From: an uncultured Oceanospirillaceae bacterium
GTDB taxonomy: Bacteria > Pseudomonadota > Gammaproteobacteria > Pseudomonadales > Oceanobacteraceae
Reading direction: 5' to 3'
NCBI GenBank assembly: GCA_937974825.1
Contig: CALJVD010000053.1
Location: 1-64,000 of the forward strand
Length of the DNA stretch: 64,000 nt
Shown: positions 32,869-41,082 of the stretch, piece by piece
How positions within the stretch are numbered: position 1 is the first letter of the stretch
Layout: every line of letters starts with the position of its first letter
The notes under the pieces: model-generated
What the model was told of the DNA's origin: nothing
Databases searched by the model: none
The model's input: the letters and a program-made list of their open reading frames with translations, nothing else
Translations under genes and position numbers: made by a program

Positions 32869-33201
32869 ATGCAAAAACAAATATCAGATGAAATGCTTGA
32901 GCTAGTGGCTCAACGGTTAAGACTTTTGTCAGACCCTATGCGCCTGAAAATACTACATCAATTGCAGTCTGGCGAGCGTTCTGTTTCAGAGTTGGTAGAG
33001 CTAACTAAAGCGTCTCAGCCAAATGTTTCTAAACATTTATCGGGTTTACGCACTCATGGATTAGTAAAGCGTAGACAAGAAGGCAACATGGCTTATTTTT
33101 CAATAAGCGATCCATTCGTTTTTGAAATATGCGATACAGTATGCAATAGCATTAAGATTGAAAGCGAAGAAAAAAGTATGCTCGTGAACCAGCTACGGTA
33201 A
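32869..33201 (+). CDS. ArsR/SmtB-family transcriptional regulator
   Basis: This 110-residue winged-helix repressor has the family N-terminus LRLLSDPMRLKILHQLQSGE and a recognition segment SVSELVELTKASQPNVSKHL at 38-57, followed by the wing GLVKRRQEGNMAYFSI. The classical alpha-3 metal site ELCVCDL is absent. The only cysteines are C88 and C92 near the C-terminus, so any sensing would be by an alpha-5 metal site or thiol chemistry. No transporter, reductase or other usual target lies beside it. It diverges from apbE and converges with the DUF4062 gene. Confidence 0.87.
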   Translation: MQKQISDEMLELVAQRLRLLSDPMRLKILHQLQSGERSVSELVELTKASQPNVSKHLSGLRTHGLVKRRQEGNMAYFSISDPFVFEICDTVCNSIKIESEEKSMLVNQLR

Positions 33202-33206
33202 ATTGC

Positions 33207-34133
33207 CTAAGCTGGCTCACCAGTATAATAGACCGAGCGATTTCCACTTTTCTTACAAGCCACAAGCTCTAACTCTTCCCAACTAACCAATATTTTTTGA
33301 AACTGTTCACGGCTTACTCGAACATCATCTACCGCATGGGCTTTAGGGTTTTTGGCTAGCAACTGTTCTGTCGTTATCTTAGACAGTGCATCACCTAACG
33401 ACTTGCGTAACGAATCTTCACTGCAGCCGTCTTTCATTTTGTTAGATAAGGCTTTGTGAATACGGTCGAGACGCATGGGAATAAATATATTGTGAACTGA
33501 CAAATTACCATCACGATAAACATTAGCAGATACGCTTAGGTTAACCATTTGTTGTGACCTTGCTAGCTTTTGTCGTGCAGTAAGTTGTTTAGCAACGCTT
33601 TTATCGTTAGGCTTAGTTGCCGCTTTAGTTTCTTGAGGGCTGTCAGCTGAAATCCAACCATTGCCCATTGATAGTAAACCACTGGAAAATGAAATACGTG
33701 CTTGCGATATTAATTCATCACGTAGGTGCCAAAGTTTAAAGGCAGATTGTTGTTTAATAACCTTATGGAAACTGTCTAAACGAGATTGCTCATCGGTTAA
33801 ACCTTGTGATGGCAAACAGTTTTTAATGAACGAAATAACAGGTTTATTGCAAGATACGGCGTACATAAACTCACGGTGTAAGTAACTTATGCCGGTTGGC
33901 AATCTAGGGCCGTAGTTTTCGCCTAAAATAAGAATAAAGAGATCACAACTCTTAATAAGCTCGCGCACTAGTTCCCAGTTGTATGGACTAGCATCATCTC
34001 GACATACTAGTCCCACATCAACCATGCCATAGCCGGCCATTAGTTGTTTTATTTCATGACGCTCTAGATCCATACCCTGGTGGTTGGATGCTAGGTAAAC
34101 CATATAACGCTTGTTAGTGGGAATAATACTCAA
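33207..34133 (-). CDS. DUF4062-domain protein
   Basis: The N-terminal part of about 150 residues matches the DUF4062 pattern: a first strand YMVYLASNHQGMDLERHEIK, then SPYNWELVRELIKSCDLFILILGENYG, then SYLHREFMYAVSCNKPVISFI. This is a TIR/SEFIR-like flavodoxin fold without a confident catalytic Glu. The remaining part, from about 170, is basic and helical and ends in a segment resembling a winged helix (VSREQFQKILVSWEELELVACKK). No function is established. It follows the two-TM protein gene by 19 bases and is probably its co-transcript. Confidence 0.7.
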   Translation of the reverse strand: MSIIPTNKRYMVYLASNHQGMDLERHEIKQLMAGYGMVDVGLVCRDDASPYNWELVRELIKSCDLFILILGENYGPRLPTGISYLHREFMYAVSCNKPVISFIKNCLPSQGLTDEQSRLDSFHKVIKQQSAFKLWHLRDELISQARISFSSGLLSMGNGWISADSPQETKAATKPNDKSVAKQLTARQKLARSQQMVNLSVSANVYRDGNLSVHNIFIPMRLDRIHKALSNKMKDGCSEDSLRKSLGDALSKITTEQLLAKNPKAHAVDDVRVSREQFQKILVSWEELELVACKKSGNRSVYYTGEPA

Positions 34134-34152
34134 TTTAATGAAACCTTAAAGC

Positions 34153-34794
34153 TTACCATTGTTGCGATAGTGCAGTGTCTGCAGCATCATTTAATGGACG
34201 AGCTAATATACCTTTAGGTGTTAAGCTTACACCGTATACTGCGCCGTTTGTTAATGGTAGATAGACCGCACTGCCAAATTGGGCATCAAGCCAAAAGCCA
34301 TGCTTGTTAATCCACTGCCATATATCAACCCCTGCAGATTTCGACAGTTGGTAAACTGTACGTTCTGCTGAGCGTTCTTGTTCTAGCGATAAATAACGAC
34401 CAGACAGTCTATCCATTCTATATAAAGGACTGGCCCCTAATGCTTGTATAGGGCCTTTCCAAGTGAGTAAGCGAACATCTAACTGCCACTGATCACCCAG
34501 TATTTTAAAACGCTCTTCTTTGCCTTCAGAGTCGATCAATGTGAGATCGTACTCTTGATCACCTAATTCATAAATACTGACGGTGCTGATTAGGTTTTCT
34601 TTATTTAATTGCTGATAGCTCCATAAGTCGACTAAACCAATTAAAAAAAAGATAGAGAGCACAATTAATGAGATCCCTATAGTTCCTTTTAACCATTGCT
34701 TAAACCACTTTCCCTTCCACAGCAGAAGCACTACTACAACAGAGATAGCAATAACTAAGAGTATGATTAAAGTACTTAAGCTACCTTGTAACAT
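34153..34794 (-). CDS. Two-TM membrane protein, function unknown
   Basis: This 213-residue protein has two hydrophobic helices at the N-terminus (about 8-27 and 38-58), separated by a short basic loop, and a long C-terminal domain of beta-rich appearance (ELGDQEYDLTLIDSEGKEE). The first loop is basic, so both ends should face the periplasm and only the loop the cytoplasm. Homologues are sometimes labelled multidrug transporter, but two helices do not support that. It begins two bases after the stop of the ChpA-like gene, so the two are almost certainly co-translated. Confidence 0.65.
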   Translation of the reverse strand: MLQGSLSTLIILLVIAISVVVVLLLWKGKWFKQWLKGTIGISLIVLSIFFLIGLVDLWSYQQLNKENLISTVSIYELGDQEYDLTLIDSEGKEERFKILGDQWQLDVRLLTWKGPIQALGASPLYRMDRLSGRYLSLEQERSAERTVYQLSKSAGVDIWQWINKHGFWLDAQFGSAVYLPLTNGAVYGVSLTPKGILARPLNDAADTALSQQW

Positions 34795-34796
34795 AC

Positions 34797-36440
34797 TTAC
34801 CCCTGAATTTGTTTAATACTGCTGGCAGCAAGCTTTAATGCTTCGCTCGAAGCAGAGCCTTGGCCAATCATGGTATCTAAGTAATATTCAATGGCTGAAA
34901 TAGTGTCAGCAAACGCTTCAATTTTGCTTTGCGAAGGCGGGGTTGCTGAGTCTATGACTTGCTTACGAATAAACTCTTCTAGGATAAGCAGCATTTTAGT
35001 TACATCAGTATTGTCTAAAAACACCATGGCGCCGGCAACGTCGAGCAACCCTTTACTGACATTCTTAATATGCATTTTATCGTTATTAGAATCTAAGAAT
35101 GAACCTACCGCACGTTTAATAAGGGTAAGTGCTGTCATTGATTCAGAGATAATAGTGATACGAGCTTCGTTAAGAACAACAGGGTCGACCGTTGCAGCAC
35201 TGTCTAGTGCACCATGCTTAAGCGCCAGCATGTCTTGTTCAATCTGAATAACTTGGTCAGCAATGGTAGTAAGCTCAGCAGGTATGCCAGCTGCACCAAC
35301 CGCTTTTAGATGCTGAATAAGCTTATGAGTGAGCGCTGAAGTTTTCTCTAAGTTAGAAATAGTTAGAGTATCTTCAATAATTGAAAGAGACTCTAATAAA
35401 TCTTTTAAGTTTTGTTCGGATACATCGGTACGCTCAAATAAATCTAGTTGGTCTTTAACCGACTGGATTTCTTCTTGCAACGCTTGCGATAGAGAGTCTA
35501 GAGCCGTCTGGTCTGGCCCACTCATCTTGGCGCGTGTTTGAGCGAGTAACGATTCTTTAACTTGATCATTAACTTTAAACAGCTCTTGAATATCTTTAAT
35601 CAGCTTAGTTTCAGGCTGAGCTAAAGAGACCAAGTATAAAAATTCTTTCAATAACCAATCAGGCGCTTTTTCAGCAGATAAGTTGCCTTCAAGTTCTTGT
35701 ACGCGACGCACTTGCATATCTAAGGTGCGCAGCAAGATAAGACGCTGCTGAGTCATTTCAAACTCGGGTTGTGCTAGCGCTTCTAGCGCACCAGAAACCA
35801 CGTACCAGAACAACCAAACCGAATTTCCTCGGCTTAATGCTTCAAAACGATTGATGGCTCTCGACATCACTTGAATAGGGCCACGGCGGCCTTGTTCACG
35901 CAATAAACCAAGCAAGCCAAGCTGATACATTTGACGCGCGCGACGATAGGGAATGTTTGCAAGGTTAGTTACCGGCTGTAATGGCTGATACTTAGGTCTT
36001 AAGTTGGCCATAAAGAAATAAGCTTCCGGTAATGTTTTCTCACCTCGCTCTAAGCGCAGCAAATTAATGGTTGGAATTAGTAGGCTAGGTGATACAGGCT
36101 CGTTGTTAGTTACAAAATCAAGGTAACGACGTAAGAAAACAAGCGCCTGCATAAACGCATTTAAGGTGGATTCAGCAACCGCCTGGTTACGAGCAAGTCT
36201 GCCTGTTTCTGCCAGTTCTTCGCATAAGCGCTCCCCTGCCCTGAAATCAAGCATCTTAAAAGTACCGCGTATTTGTTGAACTTCCTCTAGGAAAGAACGC
36301 AGACGATCGGCATCGTTTGTTTCTGAATATATATCAAGCTCGTTAGTAGCACGCTCTAATGCGTTTACTATTTCATCCTTTACTAGCTTTAATGAAGATA
36401 GAAACTGGAAATCTCCGTTTCCTCTCGAGATGTCATTCAT
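34797..36440 (-). CDS. ChpA/PilL N-terminus-like protein with degenerate Hpt domain
   Basis: This 547-residue helical protein resembles the N-terminal part of the ChpA chemotaxis-type kinase of twitching motility. The first 100 residues look like an Hpt module, but where a phosphotransfer domain has H-x2-K-G this protein has EVQQIRGTFKMLDF, with Gln in place of His. Then follow FLRRYLDFV and LLRLERGEKTLPEAYFF, the pattern linking Hpt-like units in ChpA. Near the C-terminus SAIEYYLDTMIGQ repeats another ChpA-type helix. It has no kinase, CheW or receiver domain. It may be a scaffold; homologues have been mislabelled as iron transporters. Confidence 0.62.
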   Translation of the reverse strand: MNDISRGNGDFQFLSSLKLVKDEIVNALERATNELDIYSETNDADRLRSFLEEVQQIRGTFKMLDFRAGERLCEELAETGRLARNQAVAESTLNAFMQALVFLRRYLDFVTNNEPVSPSLLIPTINLLRLERGEKTLPEAYFFMANLRPKYQPLQPVTNLANIPYRRARQMYQLGLLGLLREQGRRGPIQVMSRAINRFEALSRGNSVWLFWYVVSGALEALAQPEFEMTQQRLILLRTLDMQVRRVQELEGNLSAEKAPDWLLKEFLYLVSLAQPETKLIKDIQELFKVNDQVKESLLAQTRAKMSGPDQTALDSLSQALQEEIQSVKDQLDLFERTDVSEQNLKDLLESLSIIEDTLTISNLEKTSALTHKLIQHLKAVGAAGIPAELTTIADQVIQIEQDMLALKHGALDSAATVDPVVLNEARITIISESMTALTLIKRAVGSFLDSNNDKMHIKNVSKGLLDVAGAMVFLDNTDVTKMLLILEEFIRKQVIDSATPPSQSKIEAFADTISAIEYYLDTMIGQGSASSEALKLAASSIKQIQG

Positions 36441-36511
36441 AATCCATGCTTCGCTTTGATAGTTTTATTTTATTGTACTGATTAAAAGCTTTAGACGCTA
36501 AGCAATCAAGA

Positions 36512-36532
36512 CTAAACAATTAATTTGTTTAG
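36512..36532. terminator. Hairpin between dnaQ and the ChpA-like gene
   Basis: CTAAACAA and TTGTTTAG form an 8-bp AT-rich stem with a TTAAT loop, 21 bases after the dnaQ stop. A run of T does not follow on the minus strand, so termination is weak at best, and it could separate the dnaQ transcript from the downstream operon. Confidence 0.35.
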
Positions 36533-36552
36533 CGCCATGCTTCTATCATAAA

Positions 36553-37251
36553 TCATTGCCGCCAAATTGTTTGACCACTTTTCTTATCTAATAATTCAAG
36601 AAATTTTTCGTGTGCATCTATTTCTGTTGCTGAAGCAGCAATCACGGGCAAGTTTATCTCCGCAATATTGATACCCGACAAATCAATTTTAACTTCTTCT
36701 TTCGACTCATCATTTTCAACATCCAAGTTAAAGCCGATCTGTCCGCCGGTCATGGCAAGATAGACTTCGGCCAACAACTCAGCATCAAGCAACGCGCCGT
36801 GGAGCTCACGGTGTGTATTATCTATTCCGAAACGACGGCATAAAGCATCTAGGTTATGTTTAGAGCCAGGAAATAATTCTCGCGCTAATAACATAGTATC
36901 TAGAATGGTCGATATTGAGGTGGTTTCGCTTAACCCTAATAAGTTAAATTCGTAATCCATATAGGCAACGTCGAATTTTGCGTTATGGATGACTAATTCA
37001 GCTCCCTCTATAAATTGGCGAAATTCGTCTACAATATCAGCAAAGAGTGGAGCATTTTGCTCTTCTAACCATTCTTGAGTAATCCCGTGAACGGCCAGCG
37101 CACCGGCATCACTTTCGCGCTCGGGGTTAATATAAACATGGAAGTGCCTGCCAGTGGGTTTACGCTCAATAATTTCTACACAGCCTATCTCTAGAATGCG
37201 GTGACCTTCACCAATACCTGTGGTTTCAGTATCTAGTACTACTTGTCTCAT
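36553..37251 (-). CDS. dnaQ: DNA polymerase III epsilon subunit (proofreading exonuclease)
   Basis: DnaQ proofreads replication errors within the Pol III core. The ExoI motif is VLDTETTG with D7 and E9, ExoII is VIHNAKFDVAYMD around 97-109, and ExoIII epsilon is HGALLDAELLAEVYLAM around 160. Directly after it, GGQIGFNLD occupies the position of the E. coli beta-clamp-binding QTSMAF. A C-terminal segment of about 45 residues, which binds alpha, ends in TIWRQ. It abuts rnhA with no gap, but the two run in the same direction, unlike the divergent pair in E. coli. Confidence 0.95.
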   Translation of the reverse strand: MRQVVLDTETTGIGEGHRILEIGCVEIIERKPTGRHFHVYINPERESDAGALAVHGITQEWLEEQNAPLFADIVDEFRQFIEGAELVIHNAKFDVAYMDYEFNLLGLSETTSISTILDTMLLARELFPGSKHNLDALCRRFGIDNTHRELHGALLDAELLAEVYLAMTGGQIGFNLDVENDESKEEVKIDLSGINIAEINLPVIAASATEIDAHEKFLELLDKKSGQTIWRQ

Positions 37252-37692
37252 TTAAATACCACCTTCTATATCTCTTACGCCACGATTGGCTAGCTCATCA
37301 GCACGTTCGTTCTCAGCATGACCACTGTGCCCTTTTACCCATTGCCATTCAACCCTGTGCTTACTACAGGCTTCATCTAGCAAGATCCACAGATCCTTAT
37401 TTTTAACTGGAGATTTAGATGCTGTACGCCACCCGTTTTTTTTCCAGCCAGCCATCCATTCATTAATCCCTTGTTTGACATACTTAGAGTCAGTGGTTAA
37501 GACAACATCGCAAGGTCTTTTGAGGGCTTCTAGTGCTTTAATAGCGGCCATTAATTCCATTCTATTATTGGTAGTATTGGTTTCTCCACCCCAGAGTTCT
37601 TTTTCACTTTCTTTATAACGTAACAATGCACCCCATCCGCCAATGCCGGGGTTTCCTTTACAGGCACCGTCTGTGAAAGCGTAAACTTTCAT
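37252..37692 (-). CDS. rnhA: Ribonuclease HI
   Basis: RNase HI cleaves RNA in RNA-DNA hybrids, removing R-loops and primers. The 146-residue protein has the catalytic D8 ([11 protein letters not shown]), E46 (NRMELMAAI), D68 (TTDSKYV) and D132 (ENERADELA), with H122 in VKGHSGH aiding metal exchange, and the basic protrusion [20 protein letters not shown]. It overlaps the methyltransferase gene by four bases and abuts dnaQ. Confidence 0.97.
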   Translation of the reverse strand: MKVYAFTDGACKGNPGIGGWGALLRYKESEKELWGGETNTTNNRMELMAAIKALEALKRPCDVVLTTDSKYVKQGINEWMAGWKKNGWRTASKSPVKNKDLWILLDEACSKHRVEWQWVKGHSGHAENERADELANRGVRDIEGGI

Positions 37693-38465
37693 TCTTTATT
37701 TCTCATATCAATTGTTTGTTGCATGCTAGAAGCTGCTACTGGAATGCCAAAACTTTCTTTAATCGAATGACGTCGTTGCATACGTATAGGAGTTAAACCT
37801 GCTACCGTCTTTCTTGCAACTAATAAATACACACTTGCTGGCAACCAGGCAGTGCCGGCAAGCACATTGTCGACTCTTTGCGTTAACTCGCTACTGCCTA
37901 GCAGTAATGGCCAAGTGTGGGCGCAATTAAATACTTGCTCAACCTTAAGGTCTACTAAAGACAACCAGTCTTGTAGCCTTTTTATAGAAACCGGCCTTGA
38001 AAGCCAAGGTAATTTTGATGAGAAGGTATTCAATAAGCGTCCTCCACCCCAAAGGCTGTATGGGTTAAATCCTACTACCAACAAATAGCCATTAGGTACT
38101 AAACATCGACTGGCTTCTTTAATTAGCTTTTGAGGTTGAGTACTGAGGTCTAAGGCGTGCTGCAAAACTATTACGTCGGTTGATTCACTTGGCAAAGGCC
38201 AGGCGGCTTCTTCAATACGCGCATCGCAGTTTGTCACTTGGTAAGCCCATGGTAAACCTAATCGAAACTGATGTTGCGTCCGGCTATAATTAAGAAAACG
38301 TGGACTAGGATCGATACCAGAATAAGAAAGATGACAGCCATAAAGTTGCTTTAGCCAGCTTTTTAGCCATTCGGCTTCTAGCGCTAAAAGGCGCTTTGTT
38401 GAGGCGTCATTTAACCAATCCGAATAGTGTTTTGGTTTTATTTCTTGTGGAATCTTATTAGCCAT
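37689..38465 (-). CDS. YafS-like class I SAM-dependent methyltransferase
   Basis: This 258-residue protein matches the methyltransferase beside rnhA in E. coli (YafS) by arrangement and by segments such as [39 protein letters not shown] and [15 protein letters not shown]. The SAM-binding glycine motif typical of the family is weak, with [10 protein letters not shown] at its place. The substrate is unknown. It is the first gene of a run with rnhA and dnaQ, and is divergent from mltD with 67 bases between the starts. Confidence 0.82.
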   Translation of the reverse strand: MANKIPQEIKPKHYSDWLNDASTKRLLALEAEWLKSWLKQLYGCHLSYSGIDPSPRFLNYSRTQHQFRLGLPWAYQVTNCDARIEEAAWPLPSESTDVIVLQHALDLSTQPQKLIKEASRCLVPNGYLLVVGFNPYSLWGGGRLLNTFSSKLPWLSRPVSIKRLQDWLSLVDLKVEQVFNCAHTWPLLLGSSELTQRVDNVLAGTAWLPASVYLLVARKTVAGLTPIRMQRRHSIKESFGIPVAASSMQQTIDMRNKE

Positions 38466-38532
38466 TGGTAATAACCTTGCTCATACTTCTAACTGTCTTT
38501 AGACTGAGCGAATTTTTGATGGTATCTATATT

Positions 38533-40101
38533 ATGAAGGTTAGCACTTTATTACTAAGCACGGCAGTACCTTTAGTGTTTCTTACTGCCTGTTCAACCCA
38601 ACCTAAAGTTGAACCTCAAGATGATTTTGTTACTTATGAAGATGTTACTTACCTTGAAGACAGTCAACCTGAAGAACAAGATCTAATAGAAAATGAATTT
38701 GACGATATTTGGAAACGCATCCCTACCCTTTATCAGTTAGATATCGATCAGGTCAATCCAAGAATCGAGTCGCAGTTAAGATGGTATGCCACCCATCAAT
38801 CCTACTTAGACCGTATTTCAGAGCGTGGTAAGCGCTATTTATATTACATAGTCGAACAAATAGAAGAACGCGATATTCCTGCAGAAATTGCATTACTACC
38901 CATTGTAGAAAGTGCTTTTGAACCCTTTGCATACTCGCATGGCTTAGCGTCTGGTGTATGGCAGTTTATTCCATCAACCGGTCGTGCTTTTGGTTTGCAT
39001 GAAGACTGGTGGTATGACGGTCGACGTGACATACGTGCTGCCACTGATGCTGCCATCACTTTCTTGTCAGCCTTACAAAGACAATTCGATGGCGATTGGG
39101 AACTGGCACTGGCTGCATACAACTCAGGTGCAGGTACTGTTCGCAGAGCCATCCGCAAAAACGAAAGATTAGGAAAACCTACTGACTTTTGGTCGCTACA
39201 CTTACCTCGTGAAACCCGTGAATATGTCCCTAAACTTATCGCTTTAGCAAAACTATTAAGAGATGCCGATGAATATGGTGTGGTATTCAACAGAATTCCT
39301 AATGAGCCCTATTTTGCTGTGGTAGAAACTTATGGGCAGATTGATTTAGCCCAAATTGCAGAGCTGTCTCAAACAGACATAAATGAAATATATCAGTTAA
39401 ACCCAGCTTATAAGCAATGGGCGACTCACCCTAATGGTCCGCATGAAGTCTTAATTCCTGTTGAAAAAGTAGAAGTCTTTAACGAAGGCTTAGCGCAGCT
39501 ACCTGCTTCTCAACGAGTGCGTTGGCAGAACTATGTTGTAAAAAATGGTGATAACCTCAGCAGTATTGCTAAAAAGTTCAATACCTCGGTGTCAGCACTT
39601 ATTCAAACAAACAATATTCGTGGCAACATCATCCGCGTCAACGATAATCTTTTAATTCCTAGCGCTCTACTTTCTGCTGATAACTACACACACAGCGAAG
39701 AGCAGCGTTTAAATAGAAAAATTGCTGCACGCCAACCTAAGAATGCTCAGCGAATAGATTACACCGTTCGTTCGGGCGACTCGTTTTGGAAGATTGCCCA
39801 ATCGCATAAAGTATCAGTGTCTAATTTAGCTCGCTGGAATGGCATGGTACCTAAAGATTCATTAAGTGTTGGTCAAAACTTAATTATTTGGACTAATAAC
39901 GCTTCAATACAGCCTCAAAAGCGTGAAGAAATTAGAAAAATTAATTACCGTGTACGACCAGGCGACTCACTGGCTCGTATTTCACAAAAGTTTAACGTCA
40001 GCCTGTCCGATGTAAAAAAATGGAACAGCAAACGTGCCAATCAAAAATATTTACAACCAGGACAAACACTAACTTTGTACGTAGACGTATTAAGTAACTA
40101 G
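38533..40101 (+). CDS. mltD: Membrane-bound lytic murein transglycosylase D with three LysM domains
   Basis: MltD cleaves peptidoglycan glycan strands with formation of 1,6-anhydro-MurNAc. The signal ends in lipobox FLTAC, so C20 is lipidated and the protein is probably held in the outer membrane. The catalytic Glu sits in LLPIVESAFEPFAYS within the SLT domain (about 105-235), which also contains SGVWQFIPSTGR and AAYNSGAGTVRRA. Three LysM repeats follow, starting at YVVKNGDNLSSIA, YTVRSGDSFWKIA and YRVRPGDSLARIS. The E. coli enzyme has two LysM domains, so this one is longer (522 residues). Confidence 0.95.
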   Translation: MKVSTLLLSTAVPLVFLTACSTQPKVEPQDDFVTYEDVTYLEDSQPEEQDLIENEFDDIWKRIPTLYQLDIDQVNPRIESQLRWYATHQSYLDRISERGKRYLYYIVEQIEERDIPAEIALLPIVESAFEPFAYSHGLASGVWQFIPSTGRAFGLHEDWWYDGRRDIRAATDAAITFLSALQRQFDGDWELALAAYNSGAGTVRRAIRKNERLGKPTDFWSLHLPRETREYVPKLIALAKLLRDADEYGVVFNRIPNEPYFAVVETYGQIDLAQIAELSQTDINEIYQLNPAYKQWATHPNGPHEVLIPVEKVEVFNEGLAQLPASQRVRWQNYVVKNGDNLSSIAKKFNTSVSALIQTNNIRGNIIRVNDNLLIPSALLSADNYTHSEEQRLNRKIAARQPKNAQRIDYTVRSGDSFWKIAQSHKVSVSNLARWNGMVPKDSLSVGQNLIIWTNNASIQPQKREEIRKINYRVRPGDSLARISQKFNVSLSDVKKWNSKRANQKYLQPGQTLTLYVDVLSN

Positions 40102-40137
40102 TAGTTTGTGCCTATTCAGAAAAACATAATATTCAGT

Positions 40138-40161
40138 AAGGGCGTTGGCAACAGCGCCCTT
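40138..40161 (+). terminator. Weak terminator downstream of mltD
   Basis: AAGGGCG and CGCCCTT form a 7-bp stem 37 bases beyond the mltD stop, followed by TACTTG rather than a run of T. It lies in the leader of fabI. Confidence 0.4.
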
Positions 40162-40210
40162 TACTTGTAAGTTCTTCAATCAGATTAATAAAACAAATAA
40201 GGTATCTGCT

Positions 40211-41011
40211 ATGGGTATGTTAGAAGGTAAAAAGGCCCTAATTGTTGGTGTCGCCAGCAAGTTATCTATCGCTTACGGTATTGCGGACGCATTTCACCGT
40301 GAAGGCGCGGAATTGGCGTTTACTTATCAGGGTGAAAAGTTAAAAGACCGTGTCGAAAAAATGGCTGCAAACTGGGGTTCTGATATTTGCTTGCCTTGTG
40401 ATGTCGCTTCTGATGAAGAAATTGATGCAGTATTTGCTGAATTAGAAAAGCGCTGGGGTCATATTGATATTCTTATTCATGCCGTTGGTTTTGCTCCTGC
40501 TCACGAATTAGATGGAGATTATCTTGAAGCGACAACGCGTGAAGGATTTAAGATTGCCCACGACATCAGTGCCTACAGTTTTGTTGCTTTGGCAAAAGGC
40601 GCAAAGCCCTTAATGGAAGGCCGTAATGGCTCTATGCTGACACTCACCTACCATGGTTCACAACAAACCCTACCAAACTATAACGTAATGGGCTTGGCTA
40701 AGGCTGCGCTAGAGGCATCAGTACGCTATCTGGCTGGTAGCGTAGGTAAAGATGGCATACGCGTAAATGCTATCTCAGCAGGCCCTATTCGTACGCTGGC
40801 TGCCTCTGGTATTAAAAACTTCCGCAAAATGCTTAAGCGTAATGCTGATCGTGCTCCTCTAGGTCGCAATATTACGATTGAAGAAGTGGGCAATACCGCT
40901 GCATTTTTATGCTCTGATCTTGCTTCTGGAATTACTGCACAAACCATTTATGTAGATGGTGGCTTTAATACTTGTGCAATGAGCGCCGCTGAAATGGAAG
41001 ACTCAGAATAG
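40211..41011 (+). CDS. fabI: Enoyl-[acyl-carrier-protein] reductase FabI
   Basis: FabI reduces trans-2-enoyl-ACP with NADH, the last step of each fatty-acid elongation cycle, and is the triclosan target. It is an atypical short-chain dehydrogenase: glycine-rich [18 protein letters not shown] near the N-terminus and active-site Y-x6-K in [14 protein letters not shown]. The C-terminus [15 protein letters not shown] is typical. The frame opens 22 codons earlier, but that segment contains a hairpin and no family sequence; the ATG at 40211 gives 266 residues. It converges with ppiD. Confidence 0.95.
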   Translation: MGMLEGKKALIVGVASKLSIAYGIADAFHREGAELAFTYQGEKLKDRVEKMAANWGSDICLPCDVASDEEIDAVFAELEKRWGHIDILIHAVGFAPAHELDGDYLEATTREGFKIAHDISAYSFVALAKGAKPLMEGRNGSMLTLTYHGSQQTLPNYNVMGLAKAALEASVRYLAGSVGKDGIRVNAISAGPIRTLAASGIKNFRKMLKRNADRAPLGRNITIEEVGNTAAFLCSDLASGITAQTIYVDGGFNTCAMSAAEMEDSE

Positions 41012-41031
41012 TCTTTGTTTGTGCTTTCAAT

Positions 41032-41058
41032 AAAAAAGGGGCTAACGCCCCTTTTTTT
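41032..41058. terminator. Bidirectional terminator between fabI and ppiD
   Basis: AAAAAAGGGGC-TAAC-GCCCCTTTTTTT is a compact GC stem with a four-base loop, an A run on the left and a T run on the right, ideally placed between two convergent genes. Confidence 0.93.
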
Positions 41059-41082
41059 ATTTTACTTCATAACAGTGAATGA

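Noticed and set aside
33207..34133. TIR-type antiphage effector
   Set aside because: No catalytic Glu motif and no partner ATPase or sensor is visible, and the neighbourhood is a conserved core block, not a defence island.
34153..34794. Multidrug transporter
   Set aside because: Only two membrane helices are present and there is no transporter motif.
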